From assembly GCF_000768065.1 (NCBI RefSeq), contig NZ_JRKM01000001.1:4570001-4634000 (forward strand): a stretch of 64,000 nucleotides of DNA, in the 5' to 3' direction. A program made the position numbers and the translations under genes. Of this stretch, positions 1-8,862 are shown piece after piece. Below the pieces are notes generated by a model. The model had not been told where the DNA came from. It saw only the letters and a program-made list of their open reading frames with translations, and ran no database searches. The stretch comes from Aquabacterium sp. NJ1 (lineage in GTDB: Bacteria; Pseudomonadota; Gammaproteobacteria; Burkholderiales; Burkholderiaceae_C). Position 1 is the stretch's first letter. Each line of letters begins with the position of its first letter.

Positions 1-2
1 GG

Positions 3-71
3 GTGGTGGGCGTCCCCATGGTCATCGAATGGATGAGCGAAGACATGGACACCCCGACTGCAAATAAATAA
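3..71 (+). CDS. 3' end of an unidentified gene (partial)
   Basis: An open frame enters from the left edge and stops at TAA 69-71. About 22 codons are visible, ending in ...SEDMDTPTANK. It is too short to assign to a family. It could be a true C-terminus or simply an open frame at the edge; the next gene begins about 150 bases downstream on the same strand. Confidence 0.4.
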   Translation: MVGVPMVIEWMSEDMDTPTANK

Positions 72-223
72 CAGTTGCCGGGTTTTCGGATGATCTATGC
101 GCGGCTTGAGGGGTGTTTTCCGATAGGTGGGATGCCCAGCCTGCGTTAAGCTGCCCCCCACTGCATCAACGACCCCGTGTGTTGAGAGGGCTGCCGGCAT
201 ACCGGATGGCCATCATCCGTTCC

Positions 224-1924
224 ATGCCGACCATTTCCGAGCACGACGCACTACCTGCAGGCACCCGACTTGGCGAGTTCGAGATCCAGAAGATCCTGGG
301 TATCGGCGGCTTTGGCATCGTCTACCTGGCGATGGACCATGCCCTGCAGCGCCTGGTGGCCATCAAGGAATACATGCCCGCCGCACTGGCCGGGCGTGGG
401 CCTGACAACGACGTCATCGTGCGTTCGGCCGCCGGCGCGGAGACCTTCACACTGGGCTTGCGCTCGTTCATCAACGAGGCACGCCTGCTGGCCCGCTTCG
501 ACCACCCCTCGCTGGTCAAGGTCTACCGCTTCTGGGAGGCACACGGCACCGCCTACATGGTGATGCCGTATTACCAGGGCCAGACGCTGTTGCAGGTTCG
601 CCGCGCCATGAGTGGCCCGCCAGACGAGGCCTGGTTGCGCCGCCTCATCATGCCCCTGCTGGGCGCGCTGGAGTGCCTGCACAAGGAAAACGTCTTCCAC
701 CGCGACATCGCCCCGGACAACATCCTCTTGCTGGACGACGAAGATGGCCCGGCCAGGGGCCGCCCCGTCCTGCTGGACCTGGGGGCTGCCCGCAAGGTCA
801 TCGGCGACCATTCGCAAACGCTGACGGCCATCGTCAAACCCAGCTTTGCGCCCATCGAGCAGTACGCCGAAACAGTCCAGATCCGCCAGGGGCCATGGAC
901 GGATCTGTACGCACTGGCTGCCGTGGTGCACTTCTGTATCACCGGACGCCCGCCCATGCCCGCGACCGCGCGCGCCGTGCACGACGATCTGCCCACCTTG
1001 AAGCAGATGAGCTCGGGCCTGGCCAGCGGCTTCGATTGCCACCTCAGTGAATCTTTCGCCAGCGCCATCGACCACGCGCTGGCCGTTCGGCCGCAGGATC
1101 GGCCGGAATCCATCGCGGCCTGGCGCGAGGCCTTGTCAGGCATCGTCAGCGCGCCCGCTGCAGGCGTCGAACATGGGCCGGACTGGTCGCCCCAGACCGT
1201 CCTGGTTCGTCAGGAAGGCCACGAAACATCGCCAGGGCACAAAGCCATCGAGGCCCAGGCCTACATGACCACCATCCCGGCGGCAGGGCAGCTCCATGCG
1301 CCACCGACCTGGCCGTCCGCGCGGCAGCCAGGTGATACCGTGCCCGTGACCATGCCCCTTTCACCGCCGCCCCAGCCTCGCGATGCGGTGGCGCGGGGCT
1401 TGGCCAGTGGCCGCTCGCACGGTTGGTCACGCCATGGCCTGAAGTGGGCGCTTGCAGCCTTGGTACTGTTTGGGGTAATGGCCATCTGGTGGCTGCAGCG
1501 GACCAGTCACAAGGCGCGGCCTCAAGATGCGCTGACGGTGGCCGCACAGCAGGCCGTCGCTAAAAAAGCGGCCTCGACGCCCGATGCGAGGCGCGCGGAT
1601 CCATCAGGCGCCAATACCCGACCAGAAGCTCGACAGGATGCCCGATCGGATACCCGCAAACCAACGACCACCCTGGCCGCAGCCAGCGCCAGCGAAGCCA
1701 GGCCCCGGCGCCAGGCCCGTCAGGAAAGCGCGGCACCTCGCAAGGACGAAGAACGGGTTGCAGACACCAATGAGCCACTCAACCCCCGCAAGGCCTGCTC
1801 GGGCAAGTCGTTCATCTTGCTGGCCATCTGCATGAAGCGCCATTGCGCCAGGCCTGAATACGCGGCCCACCCGGAATGTGAGCGCATGCGGCAGCAGGAG
1901 GCGGCCCAGCGCCCCAATTACTGA
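224..1924 (+). CDS. membrane-anchored serine/threonine protein kinase
   Basis: Hanks-type kinase, 566 aa from the ATG at 224. The frame is open back to a GTG at 113, but the kinase fold begins just after 224. The glycine loop GIGGFG is near residues 26-31, the ATP lysine is K48 in VAIKEY, the catalytic loop HRDIAPDN starts near residue 159, and the metal motif is DLG (185-187) instead of the usual DFG. After the roughly 280-residue kinase domain comes a Pro/Ala-rich linker, one transmembrane helix (about 407-424), a charged low-complexity stretch and a short Cys-containing tail (CSGKSF, CMKRHC, HPEC). The predicted topology is a cytoplasmic kinase with a small periplasmic tail. The substrate is unknown; no phosphatase or forkhead (FHA) partner lies next to it. 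Confidence 0.85.
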   Translation: MPTISEHDALPAGTRLGEFEIQKILGIGGFGIVYLAMDHALQRLVAIKEYMPAALAGRGPDNDVIVRSAAGAETFTLGLRSFINEARLLARFDHPSLVKVYRFWEAHGTAYMVMPYYQGQTLLQVRRAMSGPPDEAWLRRLIMPLLGALECLHKENVFHRDIAPDNILLLDDEDGPARGRPVLLDLGAARKVIGDHSQTLTAIVKPSFAPIEQYAETVQIRQGPWTDLYALAAVVHFCITGRPPMPATARAVHDDLPTLKQMSSGLASGFDCHLSESFASAIDHALAVRPQDRPESIAAWREALSGIVSAPAAGVEHGPDWSPQTVLVRQEGHETSPGHKAIEAQAYMTTIPAAGQLHAPPTWPSARQPGDTVPVTMPLSPPPQPRDAVARGLASGRSHGWSRHGLKWALAALVLFGVMAIWWLQRTSHKARPQDALTVAAQQAVAKKAASTPDARRADPSGANTRPEARQDARSDTRKPTTTLAAASASEARPRRQARQESAAPRKDEERVADTNEPLNPRKACSGKSFILLAICMKRHCARPEYAAHPECERMRQQEAAQRPNY

Positions 1925-1940
1925 AGCGCCTGCAAAGGGC

Positions 1941-2474
1941 TCAGGCCGCGGCTCGGTCGTTGTTCTGGCGCAAGGCCAGCCAGGTCTGTTGCAGCAGGCG
2001 TGCATCGGCGCTGGCTCGGTGGCGCACCAGGCCCGAGGCCAGGGCCACGCGGCGCTTCACGTCATGCCAGCGCGCGGCATCGCCGTCTGACAGCAGGCTG
2101 CGCAGGCTCTCCAGCTTGAAGCTGGGACTGCGGTCGGCCACTTCATAAAGCCGATTGAGCCAGGTGTAGTCGTGCGCCCAGGCATCCGTGTAGACCACCA
2201 TGCCGTGCAGGCGCTCATTGAGCACCTCGACGATCTCCAGCGGGCTGCGCCCACGTTGCTGCAACTGCTCACGCGTGATGTTGTGAACGGCGGCGGCATT
2301 GGGATCCCAATGCTGCCAGTCGTCCAGCGGTTTGACCAGGCTGCACCATGCCTGACCACAAGGTTGCACAAACCCGACCTCGATGGGATAGCTGCCCAGG
2401 CCAAAGCCTGAGGCCTCTATGTCCAATATGGCGGGTGGCGAAGCGGCCGAAGCCTGAGGGTAGAAAACCGACAT
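1941..2474 (-). CDS. 3'-5' exonuclease of the DEDD superfamily
   Basis: 177 aa from the ATG at 2474; an upstream extension to 2531 is possible but would start inside the preceding gene. It shows the DEDD exonuclease pattern: DIEASGFG near the N-terminus (Exo I, D and E), NITREQL, TDAWAHDYTWL (Exo II) and HRASADARLL (Exo III, H and D). Proteins of this kind trim DNA or RNA 3' ends. It is probably co-transcribed with the FemAB-like gene 53 bases upstream and converges on the kinase gene. The specific substrate cannot be told from sequence. Confidence 0.75.
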   Translation of the reverse strand: MSVFYPQASAASPPAILDIEASGFGLGSYPIEVGFVQPCGQAWCSLVKPLDDWQHWDPNAAAVHNITREQLQQRGRSPLEIVEVLNERLHGMVVYTDAWAHDYTWLNRLYEVADRSPSFKLESLRSLLSDGDAARWHDVKRRVALASGLVRHRASADARLLQQTWLALRQNNDRAAA

Positions 2475-2527
2475 CTGTTGCCCTGATTTCTGACGTGGTG
2501 CGTTTCGCCCGTGAGTGTCGCACTTCG

Positions 2528-3733
2528 TCAAGGCGGCTGGTCTGCGGGTTTGAACGGGCTTCGTTCGCCTAATTCCGTTTTGTATTGATCGATTCCCAGC
2601 GTTTCCCGCATCAGGAAATTGGCCACGGCCTCGCGCAGGCCTGCGTGTTGCAGCCAGTGCACAGACTGGGTCTGGACGGGCAGCAGGCCCCGCGTCAGCT
2701 TGTGCTCGCCTTGTGCGCCACCTTCAAAGCGGCGCATGCCCTTGGTGATGCACCACGACAGGGGCTGGTAGTAGCAGGCCTCGAAGTGCAGGCAGGACAC
2801 CTCGGCCAAGGCGCCCCAGTAGCGCCCGTAGGCCACTTTCTGCACCGGGTCGATGGCCAGCAGGGCGGCCGCGATGCGTTGCCCGTTCTGGCTGGCCACG
2901 AACAGCACCCAGCAGTCGGGCAGGGCGCTCGCCACCTGTTGCCAGAAGCCTGGGGTGAGGTAGGGCTGCTGGCCCCGCTCGTGATAGGTCTGCGCATAAC
3001 AGCGCGCAAAGAAATCCCAGTCAGGCGGCTGGATCTCTGGGCCTTGCAGCACCTCGAAGCTCACGCCGGCCTCGCGCACCTTGCGCCGCTCCTGCTGGAT
3101 CTTCTTGCGCTTGTCCCGCTGCAGGCTGGCCAGGAAGTCATCGAAGTCGGCAAAGGGTTCAGGGACGCGGTTCTGCCAGTGAAACTGCACGCCCTGGCGC
3201 ACCAGCCAGCCCTGCTCGCGCGCGACAGAAACCTCATCGTCAGACACAAACAGCACGTGCGCCGAAGACAGGCCCTGGGCCTCGCACCGCTCGGCCAGCG
3301 TTTGCAGCAGGCGCCGGCGCACGGCTTGTTGCTCCGATGCTGACAAGTCAGGATGCGTCAGCAAGCGCTGCCCCGGAATGGGTGAAAAAGGCACGGCGCT
3401 CAGCAGCTTGGGGTAATAGCGCTGGCCATGGCGGGCCAGTGCGCGGTCGTGTGCGTCGGCCCAGGCCCAGTCGAACACGTACTCGCCATATGAGTGGCTT
3501 TTGACGAACAAGGGGCAGGCGCCCAGGATGCGACCTTGTGCGTCCTGCAAGGTCAGAAACTGCGGTTGCCAGCCGGTTTCGCTACAGGCACTGCCGCTGT
3601 CCACCATGGCCTTGAGCAGCGCCATGCGCAGGAAAGGCGTGCCGCCATCCACGGTCGACACCAGTTCGTCCCATGCCTCTGCGGGGATCTGAGCCAGGTC
3701 ATCGTGCCAATGCGCCGTCAGGCCCGGTACCAT
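2528..3733 (-). CDS. FemAB/GNAT-like protein (DUF482, PF04339)
   Basis: About 401 aa. Features of the DUF482 family of double-GNAT, FemAB-like proteins include HWHDDLAQIPAEAWDELV at the start, FLRMALLKAM, the charged stretch RDKRKKIQQERRKV, and a C-terminal HFEACYYQPLSWCI. The family is sometimes annotated as peptidoglycan-biosynthesis-like or acyltransferase, but the reaction is not established. The start is ambiguous: ATG 3733 has weak Shine-Dalgarno-like bases and fits the family; ATG 3787 would overlap the start of the divergent nadE. It is probably the first gene of an operon with the exonuclease. Confidence 0.75.
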   Translation of the reverse strand: MVPGLTAHWHDDLAQIPAEAWDELVSTVDGGTPFLRMALLKAMVDSGSACSETGWQPQFLTLQDAQGRILGACPLFVKSHSYGEYVFDWAWADAHDRALARHGQRYYPKLLSAVPFSPIPGQRLLTHPDLSASEQQAVRRRLLQTLAERCEAQGLSSAHVLFVSDDEVSVAREQGWLVRQGVQFHWQNRVPEPFADFDDFLASLQRDKRKKIQQERRKVREAGVSFEVLQGPEIQPPDWDFFARCYAQTYHERGQQPYLTPGFWQQVASALPDCWVLFVASQNGQRIAAALLAIDPVQKVAYGRYWGALAEVSCLHFEACYYQPLSWCITKGMRRFEGGAQGEHKLTRGLLPVQTQSVHWLQHAGLREAVANFLMRETLGIDQYKTELGERSPFKPADQPP

Positions 3734-3785
3734 GCTGGCTTGCGCACCTGCATCGGCTCGCGCACCTACTGAATCGAATCTGTCC

Positions 3786-5495
3786 ATGAACGCTGTGTCG
3801 TCTGTTGCCACGCCCGCCCAAGCGCTGGAAGTGGCTTTGCTGCAATTCAACCCTGTCGTGGGTGACCTCCAGGGCAATGCCCGGGCCATCATCGAAGGTA
3901 GTCGCCAAGCGTACGCGAATGGCGCGCGCCTGGTGGTGACGCCGGAAATGGCCTTGTGCGGTTATCCCCCGGAAGACTTGCTGCTGCGCCCCGCCTTCAT
4001 GGCCGCTTGCGACGACGCCGTGGGCCAGATCGCGCAAGCCCTGGCTGATCTGCCCGACCTGCACCTGGTGCTGGGCCACCCCCGTACCGGCCCGGGCGAC
4101 GATGTCCGCACGCGTTCCTGGTCGGTGCCGCGCCACCTCAATGCCGCCAGCCTGATCCGGGGTGGCCAACTGGTGGCCAGCTACGCCAAGCGCGAGCTGC
4201 CTAATTACCAGGTGTTCGACGAGCGACGCTACTTCGTCAGCGGTCGTGAAGCAGGGCTGGGCCCCGTGGTGGTGGATGTGCTGGGCTGGCGTGTGGGCCT
4301 GCTGGTCTGCGAAGACGCCTGGTTCGACGAGCCCGCGCAATCCGCCATGGCACAGGGCGCGCAAGCCCTGGTGGTGCTCAATGCCTCGCCTTTCCATGCG
4401 GGCAAGCGGGCCGAGCGTGAAGGCCGCATGGGTGACCGAGCCCGTCAACTGGGCCTGCCGCTGGTGTACGCCCACATGGTGGGTGGCCAGGATGAAGTCG
4501 TGTTCGACGGCGCCTCTTTCGCCGTGGACGCGCAAGGTCGGGTGGCCGCGCGCGCGCCCAGCTTTGAAGTGGCCATCTTGTCGGTCAGCCTGCAGCCTGG
4601 TGGCCAGGTTCGTGGCGCGCTGGCGCCGGCGCTGTCGCCGGAAGCCGAGATCTGGGCTGCCCTGGTGTGCGGTGTGCGCGACTATGTGGGCAAGAACGGT
4701 TTCCCCGGCGCCATCATTGGCCTGTCGGGCGGCATCGATTCGGCGCTGGTGCTCGCCATCGCCGTGGATGCCCTGGGCGCCGACAAGGTGCGCACCGTCA
4801 TGATGCCGTCGCCCTACACGGCAGACATCTCCTGGATCGACGCGCGCGACATGGCCGACCGCCTGGGCGTGCAGCATGACGAGATCGCCATCGCCCCCAT
4901 GTTCGAGGATTTCAACAAGTCCCTGGCGCCCTTGTTCGTCGGCCGCAAAGAAGACACCACGGAAGAGAACATCCAGGCCCGCATCCGCGGCACCTTGTTG
5001 ATGGCGCTGTCCAACAAGACCGGCGCCATCGTGCTGACCACGGGCAACAAGAGCGAGATGGCCACGGGCTACTGCACGCTGTATGGCGACATGGCCGGTG
5101 GTTTTGCCGTCACCAAGGACCTGGCCAAGACCCTGGTCTACCGCCTGTCACGCTGGCGCAATGCCCAGGCGCTGGAGGCCGGGCACGTGGAGCCTATCCC
5201 TGAGCGCATCATCACGCGGCCGCCCTCGGCCGAGTTGCGCCCCGATCAGAAGGATCAGGACAGCCTGCCCGAATACGACGTGCTGGACGCGATCCTGGAG
5301 CGTTACATGGAGCTGGACCAGTCTATCGACGAGATCATCGCCGCCGGCTTTGACCGAGCCGATGTGGACAAGGTGACCCGCCTCATCAAGATCAACGAGT
5401 ACAAGCGCAGGCAGGCGCCAGTGGGCATCCGCATCACGCACCGGGCCTTTGGCCGCGACTGGCGCTACCCCATCACTTCGCGATTCCGCGCCTGA
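3786..5495 (+). CDS. nadE: glutamine-dependent NAD+ synthetase
   Basis: 569 aa, a normal length for the two-domain enzyme. It amidates deamido-NAD (nicotinate adenine dinucleotide) to NAD+ using ATP and glutamine. The N-terminal nitrilase-type glutaminase domain shows its triad: Glu in TPEMALCGYPPEDL, Lys in YAKRELPNY and Cys in LLVCEDAWF. The C-terminal synthetase domain has the ATP pyrophosphatase loop LSGGIDSALVLA, then TTGNKSEMATGYCTLYGDMAGG. I chose ATG 3786; an in-frame ATG at 3732 would add 18 residues. It is followed on the same strand by the PII gene glnB, an association that matches reported control of this enzyme by PII proteins. Confidence 0.95.
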   Translation: MNAVSSVATPAQALEVALLQFNPVVGDLQGNARAIIEGSRQAYANGARLVVTPEMALCGYPPEDLLLRPAFMAACDDAVGQIAQALADLPDLHLVLGHPRTGPGDDVRTRSWSVPRHLNAASLIRGGQLVASYAKRELPNYQVFDERRYFVSGREAGLGPVVVDVLGWRVGLLVCEDAWFDEPAQSAMAQGAQALVVLNASPFHAGKRAEREGRMGDRARQLGLPLVYAHMVGGQDEVVFDGASFAVDAQGRVAARAPSFEVAILSVSLQPGGQVRGALAPALSPEAEIWAALVCGVRDYVGKNGFPGAIIGLSGGIDSALVLAIAVDALGADKVRTVMMPSPYTADISWIDARDMADRLGVQHDEIAIAPMFEDFNKSLAPLFVGRKEDTTEENIQARIRGTLLMALSNKTGAIVLTTGNKSEMATGYCTLYGDMAGGFAVTKDLAKTLVYRLSRWRNAQALEAGHVEPIPERIITRPPSAELRPDQKDQDSLPEYDVLDAILERYMELDQSIDEIIAAGFDRADVDKVTRLIKINEYKRRQAPVGIRITHRAFGRDWRYPITSRFRA

Positions 5496-5519
5496 GCCCG
5501 AGTTGCTTGCTTTTCCAGT

Positions 5520-5582
5520 GATCGGCATGTGCCGATCGGCCCTCAGACGTGCTTAAATAGCTGTAATGCGATGCAGCATCGC
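5520..5582 (+). promoter_or_regulatory. two inverted repeats between nadE and glnB
   Basis: The first repeat is GATCGGCA-TG-TGCCGATC (5520-5537), 8-base arms around a 2-base centre. The second is GCGATG-CAG-CATCGC (5568-5582). Neither is followed by a T-run, so they look more like operators or leader structures than terminators. A -10-like TGTAAT (5562-5567) sits directly before the second repeat, which suggests that glnB has its own promoter. Confidence 0.45.
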
Positions 5583-5597
5583 CCATTTATTCGCTGA

Positions 5598-5957
<360 letters not shown>

Positions 5958-5989
5958 GCCCTTCGCATAGCACCACCCTATCAAGCAAA

Positions 5990-6137
5990 CACCGCAGAGC
6001 CGGCTTCGCCGGGCTGCTGGTGTCGCCCCCTTGAGGGGGCTGAGCTTGGACTTGGACAGATCTGTCCAAGCCTGGCGAAGGGGCCTCCCGGAACGGGAGG
6101 GCGCGGGCTGCAAGTCCGCGTAGCGCGTAGGGGGGGC
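5990..6137. repeat. composite GC-rich intergenic repeat (long copy)
   Basis: The spacer between the convergent genes glnB and LOG is packed with hairpins: an AGCCGGC/GCCGGGCT-type stem near 5998, CCCCC-TTGA-GGGGG near 6026-6039, a perfect 20-base palindrome at 6051-6070 (arms CTTGGACAGA), and CCTCCCG-GAA-CGGGAGG near 6085. The left end (GGCTTCGCCGG...TGCTGGTG) and right end (AGCGCGTAGGGGG) recur in a shorter copy at 58711-58783. This is a REP-like element that may also act as a bidirectional terminator. Confidence 0.75.
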
Positions 6138-6752
6138 TTAAATCTCTTGTGCAACGCCGCCCGGGCCAGGTTGAACCAGGTCCGGCGGCGTTTGCGCTTT
6201 CAGGCGCGCAAATTCATCTTCGATGCGGTCGAGCAGGGCGTTGATGTCGGTGTCGACCAGCAGCAGTTCCTGCACATCAGGCCACAGGAAACCGCTGTCG
6301 CGGCTGCGGTCGATGAAGCGCAGCAGCTCGTCGTAGTAGCCGGCCACATTGAGCAGGCCCAGGGCCTTGCGGTGGTAGCCCAGCTGGCGCCAGGTCCACA
6401 CCTCGAAGATTTCTTCCATGGTGCCGATGCCGCCGGGCAGGGCAATGAAGGCGTCCGACTGCATGGCCATCTTGTGCTTGCGCTCGTGCATGCTGTCGAC
6501 GACCTGCAGTTCGGTCACGCCGCCGTGGCCCAGTTCCTTCTCGATCAGCCGGTGCGGGATCACGCCGATCACCTGGGCATTCTCCGCCAGCGCCGCATCA
6601 GCCACGGCACCCATCAGGCCTGTGCTGCCACCACCGTAGACCAGCCGCCAGCCGCGCAGGCCGATCTGCCGCCCGACCTCGCGGGCTGCCGCCAGATGGG
6701 CCGGGTCCAGGCCGTTGCGCGAACCGCAGTAGACACACAGTGACAGTGACAT
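6138..6752 (-). CDS. LOG family protein (TIGR00730), nucleotide phosphoribohydrolase
   Basis: About 204 aa from ATG 6752 (an ATG five codons upstream is also possible). The Rossmann-like LOG/lysine-decarboxylase-like fold shows CVYCGSRNG at the start, YGGGSTGLMGAVADAAL, and the catalytic signature PGGIGTMEEIFEVWTWRQLG. Members cleave nucleoside 5'-monophosphates, including cytokinin riboside monophosphates, to base plus ribose 5-phosphate. The gene follows the RDD gene almost without spacing and is the last gene of the minus-strand group ending at the repeat. Confidence 0.88.
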   Translation of the reverse strand: MSLSLCVYCGSRNGLDPAHLAAAREVGRQIGLRGWRLVYGGGSTGLMGAVADAALAENAQVIGVIPHRLIEKELGHGGVTELQVVDSMHERKHKMAMQSDAFIALPGGIGTMEEIFEVWTWRQLGYHRKALGLLNVAGYYDELLRFIDRSRDSGFLWPDVQELLLVDTDINALLDRIEDEFARLKAQTPPDLVQPGPGGVAQEI

Positions 6753-6771
6753 GGTTGGGCTTTTCAAATGT

Positions 6772-7317
6772 TCAGGCTCGGGTGTCGATCAGGCGAGTCT
6801 TGCAGATCACGTCGTGCAGGAACTGCTGCTGCGGCAATAGCCATGTCAACGCGGTGTAGATCAGGATCCAGACGCCCATGGCGCCATACAGCAGCTTGGA
6901 TTGATGCCAGCCCGCCAGCCATGCGCCAGCCCAGGCTGGCATGAACCAGAGCCAGGAGGCCAGGTAGCGCTGCAAGGCCTGCTTGAGGGGCACAGGGCCA
7001 CCAGCCTGGGTGACCACGCGGATGTGCCAGGTCTTCTGCGCCAGCGTCTGGCCGCCATGCGTCCAGAACCAGAGGAAGTAGGCAGACAGAGCCAGGAACT
7101 GCACGGCCATCATGCCTTCGCGGCCATGCAGACCATGCCGCTGGTTGGTGACAACGGAGTAGATGAAGCCCACCACCATGAACAAGCCGAACAGCAGCAC
7201 GCCTTCGTAGATGAAAGCGGCCATGCGCCGCCGCAGTGAGGGTGCAGGGCCTTGCGCACGCTCAAGGCTGGCCGTGGCGCTCGGCCCGACCGGCGTCGAA
7301 GCAGGGGAAACCGTCAT
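6772..7317 (-). CDS. RDD family membrane protein
   Basis: 181 aa. An RDD domain (PF06271) begins near residue 25 (PSLRRRMAAFIYEGVLLFGLF), with three to four hydrophobic segments and the conserved GGQTLAQKTWHIRVV loop. It is an inner-membrane protein of unknown transport or structural role. It belongs to the same minus-strand run as DUF3106, DUF3619 and the sigma factor, and is followed by the LOG gene within about 20 bases. Confidence 0.85.
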   Translation of the reverse strand: MTVSPASTPVGPSATASLERAQGPAPSLRRRMAAFIYEGVLLFGLFMVVGFIYSVVTNQRHGLHGREGMMAVQFLALSAYFLWFWTHGGQTLAQKTWHIRVVTQAGGPVPLKQALQRYLASWLWFMPAWAGAWLAGWHQSKLLYGAMGVWILIYTALTWLLPQQQFLHDVICKTRLIDTRA

Positions 7318-7383
7318 GGGATGAAGAAGGCGATCAACGAGGGCCGAACGATACACCAGCTTGGAGCGGGTGCCAGCCGGTTG

Positions 7384-8223
7384 TCAGCGGCGTTGCGGCC
7401 GATCGGTCGTTGCGGCAGCAGGCAGAGAAGCCATGGCGGCACTCTGGGCGCCCTTCTTGGGCAACATGGTGACCGGATCCACAAAGCCTTTGGTGGCTGC
7501 GATTTTGGTCAGACCCGTGTGCTGGTGCAGGGGCGGCGTGGGGCGCTGGCTGACCAGGCTGGTGGTGGCGCCGGCACCGGCCTTGACCATGGTCGGGCGG
7601 ACCACGGTCTGCACAGGCGCCGTGGCGCTCAGGGCGTTGGGCACCACATTGGATTTTTTGTCGGAAACGACCTGGGCGCTGTTGCGCTTGTTGGCGTAGG
7701 CCTGGCGGGCTTCGCGCGGGCCCATCATGTTGTCGGCCAGAAAAACGGGCTTGGCCTTGCGCTTGGCCTGATGCGCCAGATCCCGACGGTCTTCGACGGG
7801 CAAGGCCTGGTAGGCTGCCCACTTCTGCTGGCGTTCATCAGCCGTCAGTTGCCGTGTCTGCTGAAAGCGCAGGCGAGCTTCCCCGCGTTCCTGCGGCGGC
7901 AGCTTGGCCCACTGGCTCATGCGCTCCTGGACGCGCTGCTGCTCGGCCGGCGACAACTTGTCAAATCGGTCGGCCACATTGATCCACTTGTCTCGTCCGG
8001 TGTCATCCATGGATGACCAGTGGCGTTGCAGTGGCATCAGCACCTTTTTCTGCGCCGGCGTGAGTTCATGCCATTCTGTCGGCGCGTCCACTTCAACGGC
8101 ACTGTCGGCTTGGGCCTTGCGCACCAACCCATCTGCCTGGGCGGGCCCGTGGGCAAGCCACAGCATGCCGGCGACCACCAGGGTGGCGGGCAGGGGGCGG
8201 AGCAGGGCGTGGTACAGCGTCAT
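7384..8223 (-). CDS. DUF3106 domain-containing exported protein
   Basis: 279 aa from ATG 8223. It starts with a signal-peptide-like segment (LPATLVVAGMLWLAHGPAQA). The DUF3106 region consists of repeated W-x4-P-x-Q/E-R motifs: WHELTPAQKKVL, WSSMDDTGRDKW, KLSPAEQQRVQERMSQWAKLPPQER and LTADERQQKWAAYQALPVEDRRD. The Ala/Thr-rich C-terminus is poorly conserved. The repeat pattern recalls periplasmic stress-sensing helical proteins of the CpxP/Spy type, but that is only an analogy. It sits 12 bases after DUF3619, so it is probably in an operon with the sigma factor. Confidence 0.82.
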   Translation of the reverse strand: MTLYHALLRPLPATLVVAGMLWLAHGPAQADGLVRKAQADSAVEVDAPTEWHELTPAQKKVLMPLQRHWSSMDDTGRDKWINVADRFDKLSPAEQQRVQERMSQWAKLPPQERGEARLRFQQTRQLTADERQQKWAAYQALPVEDRRDLAHQAKRKAKPVFLADNMMGPREARQAYANKRNSAQVVSDKKSNVVPNALSATAPVQTVVRPTMVKAGAGATTSLVSQRPTPPLHQHTGLTKIAATKGFVDPVTMLPKKGAQSAAMASLPAAATTDRPQRR

Positions 8224-8235
8224 GGAAGCCAAAGG

Positions 8236-8862
8236 TCAGGGCGTGGTCGAAGCGGGTGCCGTTTCGGTGGTTTGCAGATCGCCAGAGGCTTCGGGGGCTG
8301 TTTCATCAATGGGGCGTACCGTCGGCCCGGTATCCGAGCGCAGGAACTCGGCAAAGCCGGGGTCGGCATAGGCGCTCGGTGGCAGGTCGTCTGTCAGCAA
8401 GGCCATGTCCACATCGGTGGCGGCCTGGACCTGCTCGTGCTTGTAGTAACGGTGGATGCCCCACAGGCCGGCGACCAGGGCGATCACCGGCAGGGCCGAA
8501 GCGAGGCGCCAGCCCCAGGACGGTGGGCTGTCATCCAGGCGACGACCATGATCGTTGGAGCGGGCGTAACGGCTTTCGCTCCAGCCTGGGCCGACACGCA
8601 TGCCACCGGCGCCAGCCGTGCTCAGGCCGGCCACGCTCACGTTGACCGTGGGTGCCGGCGCCATCACGGGCGCCAGTGCGGCCACGCGGGCTTCGCGACC
8701 CGCTCGGACGGCTTGTTCGCGCGCAACGCGCAAGCGCTCGGAAATATCGTAAGGAACAGATTGCGCACCCTCTTCCAGGCGCGCGCTCAGACGCATGGCA
8801 AAGCGCGCCTCAAGGGCTTCGCGTTGCGCTGGCGTCAGCGGGGTTGGGGGCCGGGTTTTCAC
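8236..8862 (-). CDS. DUF3619 membrane protein, candidate anti-sigma partner
   Basis: About 208 aa, starting at the GTG at 8862, which overlaps the sigma-factor stop as GTGA (8862-8859); this overlap decides the start. The N-terminal half is cytoplasmic and charged (LTPAQREALEARFAMRLSA), there is one transmembrane helix (RLASALPVIALVAGLWGI) and a short periplasmic tail rich in acidic residues. The single-span topology and translational coupling to an ECF-type sigma factor suggest an anti-sigma factor. That role is inference; DUF3619 has no assigned function. Confidence 0.8.
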   Translation of the reverse strand: MKTRPPTPLTPAQREALEARFAMRLSARLEEGAQSVPYDISERLRVAREQAVRAGREARVAALAPVMAPAPTVNVSVAGLSTAGAGGMRVGPGWSESRYARSNDHGRRLDDSPPSWGWRLASALPVIALVAGLWGIHRYYKHEQVQAATDVDMALLTDDLPPSAYADPGFAEFLRSDTGPTVRPIDETAPEASGDLQTTETAPASTTP

